The position numbers were made by a program, and so were the translations under genes. Source: an uncultured Collinsella sp. (lineage in GTDB: Bacteria > Actinomycetota > Coriobacteriia > Coriobacteriales > Coriobacteriaceae). From it: a stretch of DNA of 64,000 bases. Shown here one piece after another: positions 35,651 to 45,332 of the stretch (within the stretch, counting starts at the first letter, position 1; every line of letters starts with the position of its first letter). The DNA lies in the NCBI GenBank assembly GCA_900549025.1, contig URMZ01000005.1:1-64000 (forward strand), in the 5' to 3' direction. The notes under the pieces are model-generated. The model was not told where the DNA came from and did no database searches. It saw only the letters and a list, made by a program, of their open reading frames with translations.

Positions 35651-35778
35651 TTGCATCATTTGATTTCAGGGCGAATTGCTCTCTCCCTGACTTCTTCCTC
35701 TGAATTATTTAAATGATTATTATTTGTTCGTAATGACTATGTGCATTTCAATGGTTTTTTAAGGGGCTGGTTCTTGAA

Positions 35779-36885
35779 ATGAAAAAGGTAATGCTAGTTT
35801 TCGGAACTCGTCCGGAAGCAATTAAGATGTGCCCACTTGTGAATGTGCTCAAATCTCATCCGGATGATTTCAGTACCGTTGTTGTCGTGACTGGTCAACA
35901 TCGGGAGATGCTTGAGCAGGTTTTGCATGTCTTTAATGTGGTACCCGATATTGACCTAGCTGTCATGAAGCCTGGTCAGACTCTTTTCGATGTTACGTGT
36001 AGCATCCTTCTTAAAATTAAGAAGGTTCTTGAGGGGGAAAGACCGGATGTCGTGCTTGTCCATGGAGATACCACGACAAGCTTTGCTGCAGCCTTAGCTT
36101 GTTTTTATCTGCAAATTCCGGTCGGTCATGTTGAGGCTGGTTTACGCACACATGATATCAGCAGTCCTTGGCCAGAGGAGTTTAACCGCCAAGCAGTTGA
36201 CATCGTGAGTCAATATTATTTCGCACCAACCGAGGTGAGCAGACAAAACCTTCTCGATGAGGGAAAAAGACCCGAAAAGATTTGGGTTACAGGTAACACG
36301 GGAATTGATGCACTTCATACTACCGTGGATCCGGAGTATTCACATCATGAGCTTGACTGGGCAAAGGGTTCTCGTTTGATTCTTATCACCGCACATCGCC
36401 GCGAAAACCTTGGTGAACCTATGCATCGCATGTTCCGTGCTATTCGTCGCGTAATGGAAGATTATCCCGATACCAAGGCCATATACCCTATTCATATGAA
36501 TCCTCTTGTTCGCAAGGCTGCTCATGAAGAGCTAGATGGATTTGATCGACTGCATATTATTAACCCCCTTGAAGTATTTGATTTTCATAACTTTATGGCT
36601 AAAAGCTATCTGATACTCACTGACTCAGGCGGTATTCAAGAAGAAGCGCCAAGCCTTGGTAAGCCTGTTCTTGTCATGCGTGACACTACTGAGCGTCCTG
36701 AGGGCGTTAAGGCGGGGACTTTGAAACTTGTTGGCACAGAGGAAGATGTAATTTACAACGAGTTTAGCAGGTTGCTCTCGGATGTCTCAGAGTATGAATC
36801 GATGAGTCACGCTTCCAATCCTTATGGTGATGGCCATGCAAGCGAAAGAATCGCTTCGGTTCTTTCTGACGGTCATTTACGATGA
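35779..36885 (+). CDS. wecB: WecB, non-hydrolysing UDP-GlcNAc 2-epimerase
   Basis: A 368-residue cytosolic enzyme converting UDP-GlcNAc to UDP-ManNAc. Landmarks: FGTRPEAIKMCPLV at the start, VTGQHREML, VHGDTTTSFAAAL, GHVEAGLRT, WPEEFNR, ITAHRRENLGEP and LTDSGGIQEEAPSLGKP. Length is typical. It supplies ManNAc (or ManNAcA precursors) for the polysaccharide or for a teichoic-acid linkage unit. A 128-base AT-rich gap precedes it. Confidence 0.95.
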   Translation: MKKVMLVFGTRPEAIKMCPLVNVLKSHPDDFSTVVVVTGQHREMLEQVLHVFNVVPDIDLAVMKPGQTLFDVTCSILLKIKKVLEGERPDVVLVHGDTTTSFAAALACFYLQIPVGHVEAGLRTHDISSPWPEEFNRQAVDIVSQYYFAPTEVSRQNLLDEGKRPEKIWVTGNTGIDALHTTVDPEYSHHELDWAKGSRLILITAHRRENLGEPMHRMFRAIRRVMEDYPDTKAIYPIHMNPLVRKAAHEELDGFDRLHIINPLEVFDFHNFMAKSYLILTDSGGIQEEAPSLGKPVLVMRDTTERPEGVKAGTLKLVGTEEDVIYNEFSRLLSDVSEYESMSHASNPYGDGHASERIASVLSDGHLR

Positions 36886-37185
36886 ACCGTGCTAGTAGAA
36901 ACTTAGCTATATTTGATTAAACAATTCATCTGTTTAGTTCTTTTCTATAAGATTCGTGGCATTTGCAAGAGGGCAGATGCAGGACACCTTGCGGCAATCA
37001 CAGTGGTCACTACGCAGACCACAGATTGTCGATGGTGATAACAGCTATAGTGTTTATATGTTCTAGGACCGTTGTGGATACTGTGTTGCCTATCACGCTA
37101 GCTCCTTGCATAACATGTAGTTCGTCTTGTTGGTGCTACTTTTACTTTTAGCTAAGGATAACGGGCTATCATTGAAAGGTTGTTC
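36886..37185. other. Intergenic gap without a recognisable gene
   Basis: No convincing gene, hairpin or promoter is seen. A 62-codon open frame at 36963-37151 lacks a ribosome site and homology. GAAAGG at 37174-37179 is the ribosome site of the next gene. Confidence 0.5.
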
Positions 37186-37890
37186 ATGAGCAATCCTTAT
37201 AAGGTGCTAGTTATTGTGCCTGCTTATAATGAAGCTGAATCAATTTGTGCGACAGTTAAAGCCGTGATTGATTCAGGATATGATTATGTCGTGGTCAATG
37301 ATGGTTCAACTGATAATACGCTTGAGATTTGTCATGCTAACCATCTCAATGTACTTGATCTACCGCAGAATCTTGGTATTGGAGGGGCTGTACAAGCCGG
37401 CCATAAGTACGCTAAAAAATATGGATATAACATCGACGTTCAGGTGGATGGCGATGGACAGCATGATCCTTGTTTTATTTCCAGTATGGTTGAGCAGATT
37501 GAAGCTGGCTATGACTTGGTTATCGGGTCTAGGTTTCTCGAGCGAACTGGGGGGTTTCAGTCTACGTTTTTACGCCGAGTGGGTATTTCATGGCTTACTA
37601 GGGTGATTAAAATGTGTACGGGGAAGTACATAGCTGATCCGACATCTGGATTTAGGGCCTGCGGACCGAAAGCTATCGACTATTTCTGTAAGAACTATCC
37701 AGTTGATTACCCTGAACCCGATTCTATTGTCTCAGTGCTTGCTCGCGGTCTGTCTGTATCTGAGATTCCCGTTGTCATGAAAGAGAGACAAGGGGGCTCA
37801 TCATCCATTTCGGGCTTTTCGAGTGCCTATTACATGATCAAAGTTACCCTTGCAATTATTATTTCTGCATGTTCAAAAACGAGGTGTTAA
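37186..37890 (+). CDS. GT2 glycosyltransferase, dolichyl-phosphate-mannose synthase-like
   Basis: A 234-residue single-domain GT2 with LVIVPAYNEAESI, VVNDGSTDNTL, NLGIGGAVQAG, QVDGDGQHDP and ADPTSGFRA, the DPM1-like set; it lacks C-terminal membrane helices. Such enzymes load a sugar onto undecaprenyl phosphate. ATG 37186 is used since GAAAGG is 6 bases upstream. It is followed after 1 base by a DUF2304 protein, a common pairing in polysaccharide clusters. Confidence 0.9.
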   Translation: MSNPYKVLVIVPAYNEAESICATVKAVIDSGYDYVVVNDGSTDNTLEICHANHLNVLDLPQNLGIGGAVQAGHKYAKKYGYNIDVQVDGDGQHDPCFISSMVEQIEAGYDLVIGSRFLERTGGFQSTFLRRVGISWLTRVIKMCTGKYIADPTSGFRACGPKAIDYFCKNYPVDYPEPDSIVSVLARGLSVSEIPVVMKERQGGSSSISGFSSAYYMIKVTLAIIISACSKTRC

Positions 37891-37891
37891 A

Positions 37892-38245
37892 GTGCCGGTA
37901 ACCCTTCGCGTTTCTGTCGCAGCGGCCTGTATTTTACTTGCTGCATATGTAGTTAAGCTTATTGTGAGTGGCAGGCTCCAACTTAAGTATTCTCTATTGT
38001 GGCTGGCTCTGGTCCTAGTCCTAGTCCTGTCTGCTCTATTTCCGCAGCCCCTGTGCTATTTATCGTCGGCGATGGGGTTTGCCACGCCTTCCAATTTTAT
38101 ATTTGTTCTGGGGTTTGTCTTTGTAATCCTAATCATGCTTTCACTTAGTTTAATTGCCAGCAAACAGGCCGATGCGATTAAGAACTTAACTCAACGAGTT
38201 GCATTGCTTGAAAAAGATATCGAGAGCATTCTGAGGGATAAGTAG
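37892..38245 (+). CDS. DUF2304 small membrane protein
   Basis: A 117-residue protein with three hydrophobic helices (about 5-25, 33-52, 66-90) and a C-terminal coiled-coil-like tail rich in Leu, Lys and Glu. YSLLWLALVL after helix 1 is the recognisable DUF2304 feature. These proteins travel with DPM1-like GT2 enzymes and may anchor them or help flip the lipid-linked sugar. GTG 37892 is chosen because GAGGT sits upstream and the domain begins there; the open frame starts at 37850 inside the GT2 gene. Confidence 0.8.
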   Translation: MPVTLRVSVAAACILLAAYVVKLIVSGRLQLKYSLLWLALVLVLVLSALFPQPLCYLSSAMGFATPSNFIFVLGFVFVILIMLSLSLIASKQADAIKNLTQRVALLEKDIESILRDK

Positions 38246-38249
38246 TTCT

Positions 38250-39044
38250 ATGTTTACGTGCAATGATCATACATTCGTAGTTTGCGCCTATGGCGAATCA
38301 CCGTATTTGAACGACTGTATATCGTCTTTAATGAACCAGAAGCAAGCCAGTAGGATCTTTATCTCTACTTCTACTCCGAATAAGCATATTGAGCAGATTG
38401 CTTCTAGCTATAACTTGCCTGTATTTATTAACAATGGGATGCCAGGGATTGGCCATGACTGGAATTGTGCAATTTCCCATGCTCAAACTCCATTGGTCAC
38501 CATTGCTCATCAAGATGATCTGTATTCCCCTAATTATTCAATTGAAATGCTTCGCTCTGTGAACGCCTCCAATCATCCCCTGATCTTCTTTTCTAATTAT
38601 GGGGAGATTCGTAATGGGGAATATTTCGATGACATCTCGATTCTTAAAGTCAAAAGAATAATACTAAGAAAACTCGCTCGAGTTGGTAATTCATCTATAG
38701 TCAGGGACAAGCGTCGGACTTTGCGGTTTGGATCTGCGATTTGTTGCCCTTCGGTCACGTATGTTATGCCTAATCTCGAGACACCTTTGTTTTCGAGTGA
38801 GATGAAGTGTGACTTGGACTGGGAAGCGTGGGAGAGATTTTCGCGACTTGAAGGCTCTTTTGTTTATTCTCCCGAGATTCTTATGCATCATCGAATTCAC
38901 AAAGAATCTGAGACGACTTCCTTGATCCAAGATAATACACGGAGCTCCGAAGACCTTGCTATGCTTGAAAAATTTTGGCCTAAAAAGGTTGCGAAAGTAA
39001 TCCATCGACTATATTCAGTCAGCATGAATAGCAACACTCTTTAA
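38250..39044 (+). CDS. GT2 glycosyltransferase
   Basis: A 264-residue GT2 enzyme. TFVVCAYGESPYLNDCI opens the fold, GIGHDWNCAI is the donor-binding segment and TIAHQDDLYSP holds the metal-binding aspartates. LDWEAWERFSRLEG and ILMHHRIHKES lie in the acceptor half. It begins 4 bases after the DUF2304 stop. The substrate is unknown. Confidence 0.88.
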   Translation: MFTCNDHTFVVCAYGESPYLNDCISSLMNQKQASRIFISTSTPNKHIEQIASSYNLPVFINNGMPGIGHDWNCAISHAQTPLVTIAHQDDLYSPNYSIEMLRSVNASNHPLIFFSNYGEIRNGEYFDDISILKVKRIILRKLARVGNSSIVRDKRRTLRFGSAICCPSVTYVMPNLETPLFSSEMKCDLDWEAWERFSRLEGSFVYSPEILMHHRIHKESETTSLIQDNTRSSEDLAMLEKFWPKKVAKVIHRLYSVSMNSNTL

Positions 39045-39144
39045 CGTCTCTGTGTTGAACGTCTCCTCTGAGTCGGTTGACGAGCGCTTCGTGTATGACT
39101 GAATTCGGATATTAGCCTCCGAAGTCGGATGCTACGGCACTGTT

Positions 39145-39169
39145 CTTGCGTTGATATCATCGACGCAAG
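39145..39169. promoter_or_regulatory. Imperfect palindrome upstream of the DUF2142 promoter
   Basis: CTTGCGT and ACGCAAG are separated by 11 bases (with GATATC inside), 20 bases before a promoter. It could be an operator or part of a terminator for the preceding gene (no T-run). Confidence 0.35.
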
Positions 39170-39188
39170 CTCTGAGATAATAATTAAC

Positions 39189-39216
39189 TTGTTGATATAC
39201 TTGCTACCACTATATT
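39189..39216 (+). promoter_or_regulatory. Promoter for the DUF2142 gene
   Basis: TTGTTG, a 16-base spacer and TATATT, about 40 bases ahead of ATG 39258. Confidence 0.55.
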
Positions 39217-39257
39217 TAGTTGCGCTTATGTGAGTTTTGAAATTTAAGGATTCTAGC

Positions 39258-40799
39258 ATGACGAGTTTTGTAAGATGCAAACCTGCTTTTCTTGCTTTTG
39301 CCGGTTTATTTGCAGTCTATTCAGTATTTTGGTACTTAAATAATCCTAGATTGCTTGTTCTGCTTACAATTGCGATTTCGTTAATTATAATTCTCGCGCT
39401 CGGCAGCGTATTTGCTAGTGATAAGGATCGCCTTAAAAGTGAGTGGGTATTCTTGGTACTGCTCATATCATTTTTAATCATATTTTGCTTTATATTCCCT
39501 CCGTTCACCGCGCCCGATGAGGGCCATCATTATTTTTCGACTTATTGGTTGGTTGATAGCCTTCCATTTAATGCCCATGTGTCTAATGACGGTGCTTTTC
39601 TGGTGCGAGATATTGATTACGCGCTATACAATAGCCGCCAACCGGGCGATGCAATTAATTCAGCTTCATTTGATTCTGTTATTGATGGTTTTTCACTATT
39701 TGGAAATGGACAGCTGGTTCCTTTCAGTGAATTTTCTTTTAGTGCCGGCGGTGAGAATATTACTGCAAAACTGGGCTCTATCATTGGCTTGCAGATAGGG
39801 TTGTTCTTTGGGCTTGGAGCTTATCCCGCGTTCTATATGGGTCGAATTGGTTCGGCTCTCGTTTTTTGCTTCTGCGCTTTCCAGGCATTTCGAATCGCAC
39901 CTAAAGGCAAATCGGTCATTGTATTCGTTTCATTGTTGCCCATGACGCTTCATTTGGCAGCTTCATATTCCTATGATTCTGGAATCATTGCTTATTCACT
40001 TCTGGTATTCGCATGTTTGATGCGCGGTTTTTTTGGCGAACAGCGGTCGATAGGAAAAAGAGAAATCATTATATATTTAATCATTTCGGTTCTTTTGGCT
40101 CCGTGCAAGGTTATCTATTCAGGGTTGATTTTACTTGGATTGTTCGTCCCTCTTTCGCAGTTCATTGATGAGAAGACCGGGCGTTTTAGCAGGTTCTTGT
40201 TGATCTTTTGCGTTATGCTTTCTGTATTGGCCTTACGTTTGGCATCGATGAGCAGCTTGGTTTCTCAGACTTCAGATTCCTCTCGGGGCCATGAAGCGGG
40301 GCAGTTATATTCGCTCGGCGATATTCTGCTGCATCCAAAGAATAGTTTCCTTGTTTTTTGTAGAACTCTCGACTCTCTAGGTGATTTCTATTGGGAAACG
40401 TCTTTGGGCTATTCCCTTGGATGGCTTCAAGAGAACTTGCGTTTCCCTGCATTCTATATGATTCCTTATTTGTTTTTCGGGTTTATTTGCTGCCTTGACT
40501 CTAGTGATGAGCCTTCGTTTCTTACTGCTCCTGTATCCTTTCTTTTCATTTTTGCTTTCCTTTTGGCTGCACTCGGTTCCATTGCATCAATGTGGTTGGC
40601 ATGGACCTTCAACTATGAAAATGTAATACAGGGTGTTCAGGGGCGCTATTTTCTTCCGGCTTTACCAGCTTTGTTGTTTGGACTAAGAACACGATTATTT
40701 AGGTTCAACTCTACTTCCATTTCCGTTGTTACTACTGGCGTCTGTGTTATGAACTGCCTATATCTTATTCGTTTTATTAGCGTCGCCTCCTGTTTGTAG
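39258..40799 (+). CDS. DUF2142 multi-pass membrane protein
   Basis: A 513-residue membrane protein with about ten to twelve hydrophobic helices. After helix 2-3 it has FPPFTAPDEGHHYFSTYW, the DUF2142 hallmark with an acidic/His loop like GT-C transferases, and YDSGIIAYSLLVF further on. DUF2142 members sit in polysaccharide loci and are thought to be lipid-linked-sugar transferases or polymerases; no Wzy is recognisable elsewhere, so it is a candidate. ATG 39258 is preferred (AAGGA at 7 bases) over TTG 39237. Confidence 0.8.
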   Translation: MTSFVRCKPAFLAFAGLFAVYSVFWYLNNPRLLVLLTIAISLIIILALGSVFASDKDRLKSEWVFLVLLISFLIIFCFIFPPFTAPDEGHHYFSTYWLVDSLPFNAHVSNDGAFLVRDIDYALYNSRQPGDAINSASFDSVIDGFSLFGNGQLVPFSEFSFSAGGENITAKLGSIIGLQIGLFFGLGAYPAFYMGRIGSALVFCFCAFQAFRIAPKGKSVIVFVSLLPMTLHLAASYSYDSGIIAYSLLVFACLMRGFFGEQRSIGKREIIIYLIISVLLAPCKVIYSGLILLGLFVPLSQFIDEKTGRFSRFLLIFCVMLSVLALRLASMSSLVSQTSDSSRGHEAGQLYSLGDILLHPKNSFLVFCRTLDSLGDFYWETSLGYSLGWLQENLRFPAFYMIPYLFFGFICCLDSSDEPSFLTAPVSFLFIFAFLLAALGSIASMWLAWTFNYENVIQGVQGRYFLPALPALLFGLRTRLFRFNSTSISVVTTGVCVMNCLYLIRFISVASCL

Positions 40800-40910
40800 A
40801 TTTATCTCGCGCGCAGTTGCTTTGGTAATTTCTTGTAGTTGGGGACTTCATCTCAGGGTTAACTAGGCCTGGTCTATCAAAGACCAATTAGATTGTATGG
40901 GAAAAGTGTA

Positions 40911-42758
40911 ATGTTGAGAAATCGTTATTTGAGTTTTATCGGTGTGGTCTGCCTTGTATCAATTTGTTTCACCCCTCTTTTATGCCCAACGGTTGCTGTT
41001 TCATTACCCGAAGATTGTGCGGTTCTAGGCGCTGATATTTCTACAGATCAATCGGTACAGGGTCCAGTTGGGCCATCGGATGGTGATCGGTTACCTTCTG
41101 ATTCGGTTAACTTCACAGCGTCTATCGATTTGTCGACATATGAATACACTGGTGATGCGATTACTCCGAGTGTGTCGGTTTTTGCTGATAGCGGTTTAAA
41201 GCTTACATGTGGGACCGATTATGAAGTCTTTTATGCGAATAATGTTGCACCTGGCTGTGCTGATATAGCTGTAAATGGGCTAGGGGACTACGCTGGCGCT
41301 ACCACCCGGTTGTCGTTCCAGATTGTTCGCTCTTCTGATAACAAAATCGCCCTTCCTGGTTCTTGGGTCTGCGAAAACGGTAAATGGTGGTGGAGATATG
41401 AGGCCGGTGGTTGGCCGTCAAACTGTTTTCTGACTATTGGGGGAGCCGAATATTATTTTGATTCCGAAGGCTACGCAGCTACTGGCTGGAGATACCTGAG
41501 TGATGGATGGCACTTATTCTCTGAATCCTGTGCGCATTTGAAGGGATGGGCTGCCATCGGCGGTCATTGGTTCTTCCTTGACGAAACATCAGGTTCAATG
41601 AAGACCGGTTGGGTTTTAGACAATCATAACTGGTACTATTTGGACGGTTCGGGTGCTATGCATACTGGCTGGCTGCTCCTTGGCAATACTTGGTATTGGC
41701 TTGAGCCTTCCGGATCAATGGCTACGGGCTTTAAACTTGTAAACGGCAGTTTGTATCATTTTTCTCAATCTGGATCCATGAACACTGGTTGGTTTGTTGA
41801 CGATGGGACATGGTATTGCGCCAATGGCTCTGGAGCGATTCGCACAGGATGGTTTTACTTTGATTCTAGCTGGTATTTGCTTGATTCCAATAATAATGGC
41901 GCCATGCTCGAAGGATTTCAGTCTGTAAATGGTAATTGGTATTATTTGGATTCGGATAGTGGCGGCGCATTAGAGTGCAACGCCTGGGTCTTCTCGCAAG
42001 ATGGAAACGCATATTATGCGTGCAGCAGTGGTGCAATTGCGTTAAAGGGTGTCAAGGACAGCGTGGGCGCAATTAAGCTCAACGACGCCGAAGGAAAGCC
42101 CATGGTAGGCTGGTATTGGTCCTCCGCTGCTCAGACGTGGTTTTACACGGATCCAGACGGGGTGCTACAGCGCGGTTGGCAATTAATTGGCGGGAAGTGG
42201 TATCACCTCGATAACGAATCTGGCGTTATGAATACAGGCTGGTTCCGCGATGATGACGGGCTATGGTATTACCTTATGTCGTCAGGTCAAATGGCAACTG
42301 GCTGGAACAGTATCGAGAATGGCGAGTATTTCTTTAATGCTGCTGGTGCTTGGGTAGAGCCCGAGCGTTCTGCCCGTACTTCCTTTCAGTCTCAAATTGT
42401 TAGTCGCTGCTACAACGTTCCTTCTCCTGGAGTGGGATTGTGCTCGGAGTGGGTTAGCGAAGTTTTTTATCCCGTGCTGGGGTCTTATCCCAACGGTGAC
42501 GCATGCGACATGTTTTGGAATTGGTGTCACAGTCGAGATATATCGTAGCTTAAGGTTGGAATGATTATTGCGGTCCCTACTCATACGCATACTAATGCGG
42601 GGGCTCGCTGGGGACACATTGCTATTTATGTTGGTAACGGTATGGTTATGGATAACATCGGTTACATTAGGGCGACATCACTGGCCTGGTGGCTGAACTA
42701 CTACCACACTACCGCTACGCCTCAGTGGGGCTGGGTTTTAAATACGCCATTAGAATAA
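40911..42758 (+). pseudogene. Choline-binding-type repeat protein with NlpC/CHAP-like domain, interrupted by in-frame TAG
   Basis: Reading from ATG 40911 gives a signal peptide (about 1-30), an Ig-like/MBG-type domain (about 60-145, TASIDLSTYEYTGDAITP...GTDYEVFYANN), about seventeen wall-binding repeats and the first half of a Cys-peptidase domain (LCSEWVSEVFY). TAG at 42546-42548 ends it at 545 residues. The same frame continues without shift: LKVGMIIAVPTH, then RWGHIAIYVGNGMVMDN with the expected catalytic His, to a stop at 42758. A single CAG-to-TAG change would explain this. It is either a nonsense-inactivated effector, a truncated binding protein, or a readthrough gene. Confidence 0.8.
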
Positions 42759-42812
42759 GATGCTCTCTGACTGTCGAGTGGAGGACAACTTATCACAATG
42801 GGGGAACCCACA

Positions 42813-42847
42813 ATAGGGGAATCGAGGGTTAATCCTCGATTCCCCTA
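42813..42847. terminator. Long perfect hairpin between convergent genes
   Basis: ATAGGGGAATCGAGG pairs with CCTCGATTCCCCTAT around a short loop. It lies between the interrupted repeat protein and the leftward GT2 gene; the T-runs are poor, but position and symmetry suggest a bidirectional terminator. Confidence 0.6.
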
Positions 42848-42905
42848 TCTAGCTTAGGCACACGTTAATTTGTCCTGATTGAATAAGAGAAGAAACGCCA
42901 ACTTC

Positions 42906-45332
42906 TTATAAATGATAATAACGATTCGCGGGTTCCCCAACGGTAAAGTTTGGATTCATATAGGGATCACCTTCGATGTAATGCTTGGCCCAGCGATAAT
43001 TCATGTATGCGACCTCTTTGTGGAAGCGAATCTGCTTCTCCGTATTGTTTTCAACGCCTCTGGAAATCGACTCGTAGTGATAGAGCTCGACTTCGGGTGT
43101 GTATACGATCAGGTCGTTGATCTCGCGTAGCTTTAAGCAAAAGTCAACATCATTAAATGCAACTTGAAGCTCTTCGGTGAAACCTCCGACTTTCTCATAT
43201 TCGCTACGCTTGGTCATTATGCAAGCTGCAGTGACGGCGCTGAAGTCTTGTTGTGCATCGTTGAGTGCAAAGTATCCCCAGTTATCCTTTGGCATGCTTT
43301 GGCAAAGATGTCCTGCCACGCCACCAGTGACGCATAGGCCCGCATGCTGAATGGTGTTGTCGGGATAGTAGAGTTTTGCACCAACTGCGCCAACATCCTC
43401 ACGTGCGCAGATGCCAAGCATTATCTCAATCCAATTGGGCGTAATTACCTCAGTATCGTTATTCAACAGCAAGAGATAGTTACCTTTGGCGTGAGCAACG
43501 CCAAAGTTCATGAGCTTGGAGAAATTGAATTCGTGCTCCCAAGTTACAAGACGAACGATATCTGGATATTTTGCTTGCAACTTATCGTAGTAATCGAACG
43601 TCGCCTTTTCTGTGCTGTTGTTTTCGATTATGACAAGCTCGTAATTGTTGTACGTTGATTTCTCAACAATTGACTTAATGCAGTTGTCCAGAATGTCGGC
43701 GTGGTCTTTAGTCGGGATGATAATTGACACGAGTGGATGGGAATCTGGCACAGCGTAGGTTACTTTATATGTAAAGGGACGACGCGCTTGTTCGACCTTC
43801 GCATTGAGCCCAAGCCTGTCCAAATGACTCTGGACCGCTTTGATACCTGCGATAGTGGCATACGGCTTGCTATCGGCATTTGCTGCGGTGGAGGTCCCGC
43901 TTAGGCGCCAGTGATATAGAACCTTTGCAACATGATGAACTTTCCTTGCCTTTTCCACGGCGCGGAGAGTCAGATTATGATCCTGTGCTCCATCGAACTC
44001 TTTCGTGTTCGGTTCTAGAACATCAAGCAGCGACTTACGGATGGTAAGCATATGGCAGATATAGTTATTGTTTCTGAGCAGATCGATATTGAAATCCGGC
44101 TTAAAGAACGGCTGCGCTAGCTTTCCATCGGGCATGAGTTTGTCTTCGTCGCAATAAAGAAGATCGACGGCATCATTGTTTTCAATTGCCTCGGCATATG
44201 AGAACAACAGGTCCGGTTCAAGAATATCGTCATGGTCAAAGAAACTAACGAAATCACCCGTAGCGATGGCAACGCCGGCGTTTGTATTTTCGGAAATGCC
44301 CTTATTCTCGGTAAGGTTAATTGATTTAATTCTGTTGTCGTGGGCCGTCTCCTGCTCAACGCGAGCCTTTAGTTCCTGATTGTCAGGACTTGCATTAACT
44401 AGGATGAGCTCCCAGTTTGCATAAGACTGGGTTTTTACGGATTCGGCCATATCGTTAAAGAACGAAATGGGCGTGTTGTAAAGAGGGACAATGATGCTGA
44501 ACTTCGGAGCGCTGTTGAAGGCGATTTTTCTCTGTTTCTCCAGAGCGCCGATGGTTGCCTTATGTTCCGTGAACCATTCGGGGTATTCAGGGTCAAACTG
44601 CGCATGGGTAAAGAGAAAGTTGGTCTCCTCAAGAAGCATGCCTAATTTATCGGGCGTTAAGCAGTCGAATGCACTGAATGATGGGTGATTTTGATCGTCA
44701 ATAACAAAATAATAACGATCGAACGCCTTTGGCATACGAACCGAGAGCTGCGTTTCAAGTTGCTTTTTCTCAGACGTAAATCCAACGCTTGTTACATTCG
44801 AACCGAAATTGACGATGCTCAAATTAACTTCATTAAGGGTTCGATCGAAACAACGAAGTTTGATTTGCGAGTCGCTACGATAAGGAGTTCTCACCGTGCA
44901 CCTAAGGATATAGTCGCTTGAATCTTCGATGCACTGCCAGAAATCAATCGTTGCCATGTCAAACTCTGAAACGTCATCGTAGTTTCGGAGTTTGCTGCAC
45001 ATGTCAGGTTTAATTTTGTAGTTAAGGCGCGACTCCCATTTGATGTTCTTGCAATTGAGCGAAAGGGAGTCGCTGCTCAGGGTGCGACCGTCTTGGCCGA
45101 TTTCGCTAAACTCAATTTTGATGGTGCGAGCATCGGGATCGGGGAGTACAAGGACGTATGAGTTCGAGTCACAACTATTGTCCCGGAATTTTAGGAGGGA
45201 TAAAGGTGAGCGGCGGTTATCGTCTGTAGCCGCCTGGGCTGTTACGCTGGAGCCTTTATGGATGCCTTCAATCTTAAGCTGCTGGTAGATTTTCCAGTTT
45301 CCTCTGCATACTCCGGTTGTTTCGACTCGCAT
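42906..45332 (-). CDS. Large two-domain GT2 glycosyltransferase (paralogue of 13074-15560)
   Basis: An 808-residue protein with the same plan as the gene at 13074: beta-rich N-terminus (about 1-285), GT2 domain 1 (SIIVPLYNTPISFF, FFDHDDILEPDLL) and GT2 domain 2 (SIIIPTKDHADILD, LLNNDTEVI, AFNDVDFCLKLREI). It probably builds the polysaccharide backbone. Two starts are credible: ATG 45332 with AAAGG at 6 bases, which matches the paralogue's N-terminus and is used here, and ATG 45377 with GAGG at 6 bases. It is transcribed away from rmlA. Confidence 0.88.
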   Translation of the reverse strand: MRVETTGVCRGNWKIYQQLKIEGIHKGSSVTAQAATDDNRRSPLSLLKFRDNSCDSNSYVLVLPDPDARTIKIEFSEIGQDGRTLSSDSLSLNCKNIKWESRLNYKIKPDMCSKLRNYDDVSEFDMATIDFWQCIEDSSDYILRCTVRTPYRSDSQIKLRCFDRTLNEVNLSIVNFGSNVTSVGFTSEKKQLETQLSVRMPKAFDRYYFVIDDQNHPSFSAFDCLTPDKLGMLLEETNFLFTHAQFDPEYPEWFTEHKATIGALEKQRKIAFNSAPKFSIIVPLYNTPISFFNDMAESVKTQSYANWELILVNASPDNQELKARVEQETAHDNRIKSINLTENKGISENTNAGVAIATGDFVSFFDHDDILEPDLLFSYAEAIENNDAVDLLYCDEDKLMPDGKLAQPFFKPDFNIDLLRNNNYICHMLTIRKSLLDVLEPNTKEFDGAQDHNLTLRAVEKARKVHHVAKVLYHWRLSGTSTAANADSKPYATIAGIKAVQSHLDRLGLNAKVEQARRPFTYKVTYAVPDSHPLVSIIIPTKDHADILDNCIKSIVEKSTYNNYELVIIENNSTEKATFDYYDKLQAKYPDIVRLVTWEHEFNFSKLMNFGVAHAKGNYLLLLNNDTEVITPNWIEIMLGICAREDVGAVGAKLYYPDNTIQHAGLCVTGGVAGHLCQSMPKDNWGYFALNDAQQDFSAVTAACIMTKRSEYEKVGGFTEELQVAFNDVDFCLKLREINDLIVYTPEVELYHYESISRGVENNTEKQIRFHKEVAYMNYRWAKHYIEGDPYMNPNFTVGEPANRYYHL

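Noticed and set aside
36963-37151. 62-codon open frame in the wecB-GT2 gap
   Set aside because: No ribosome site, Cys-rich random-looking product, no homology recognised.
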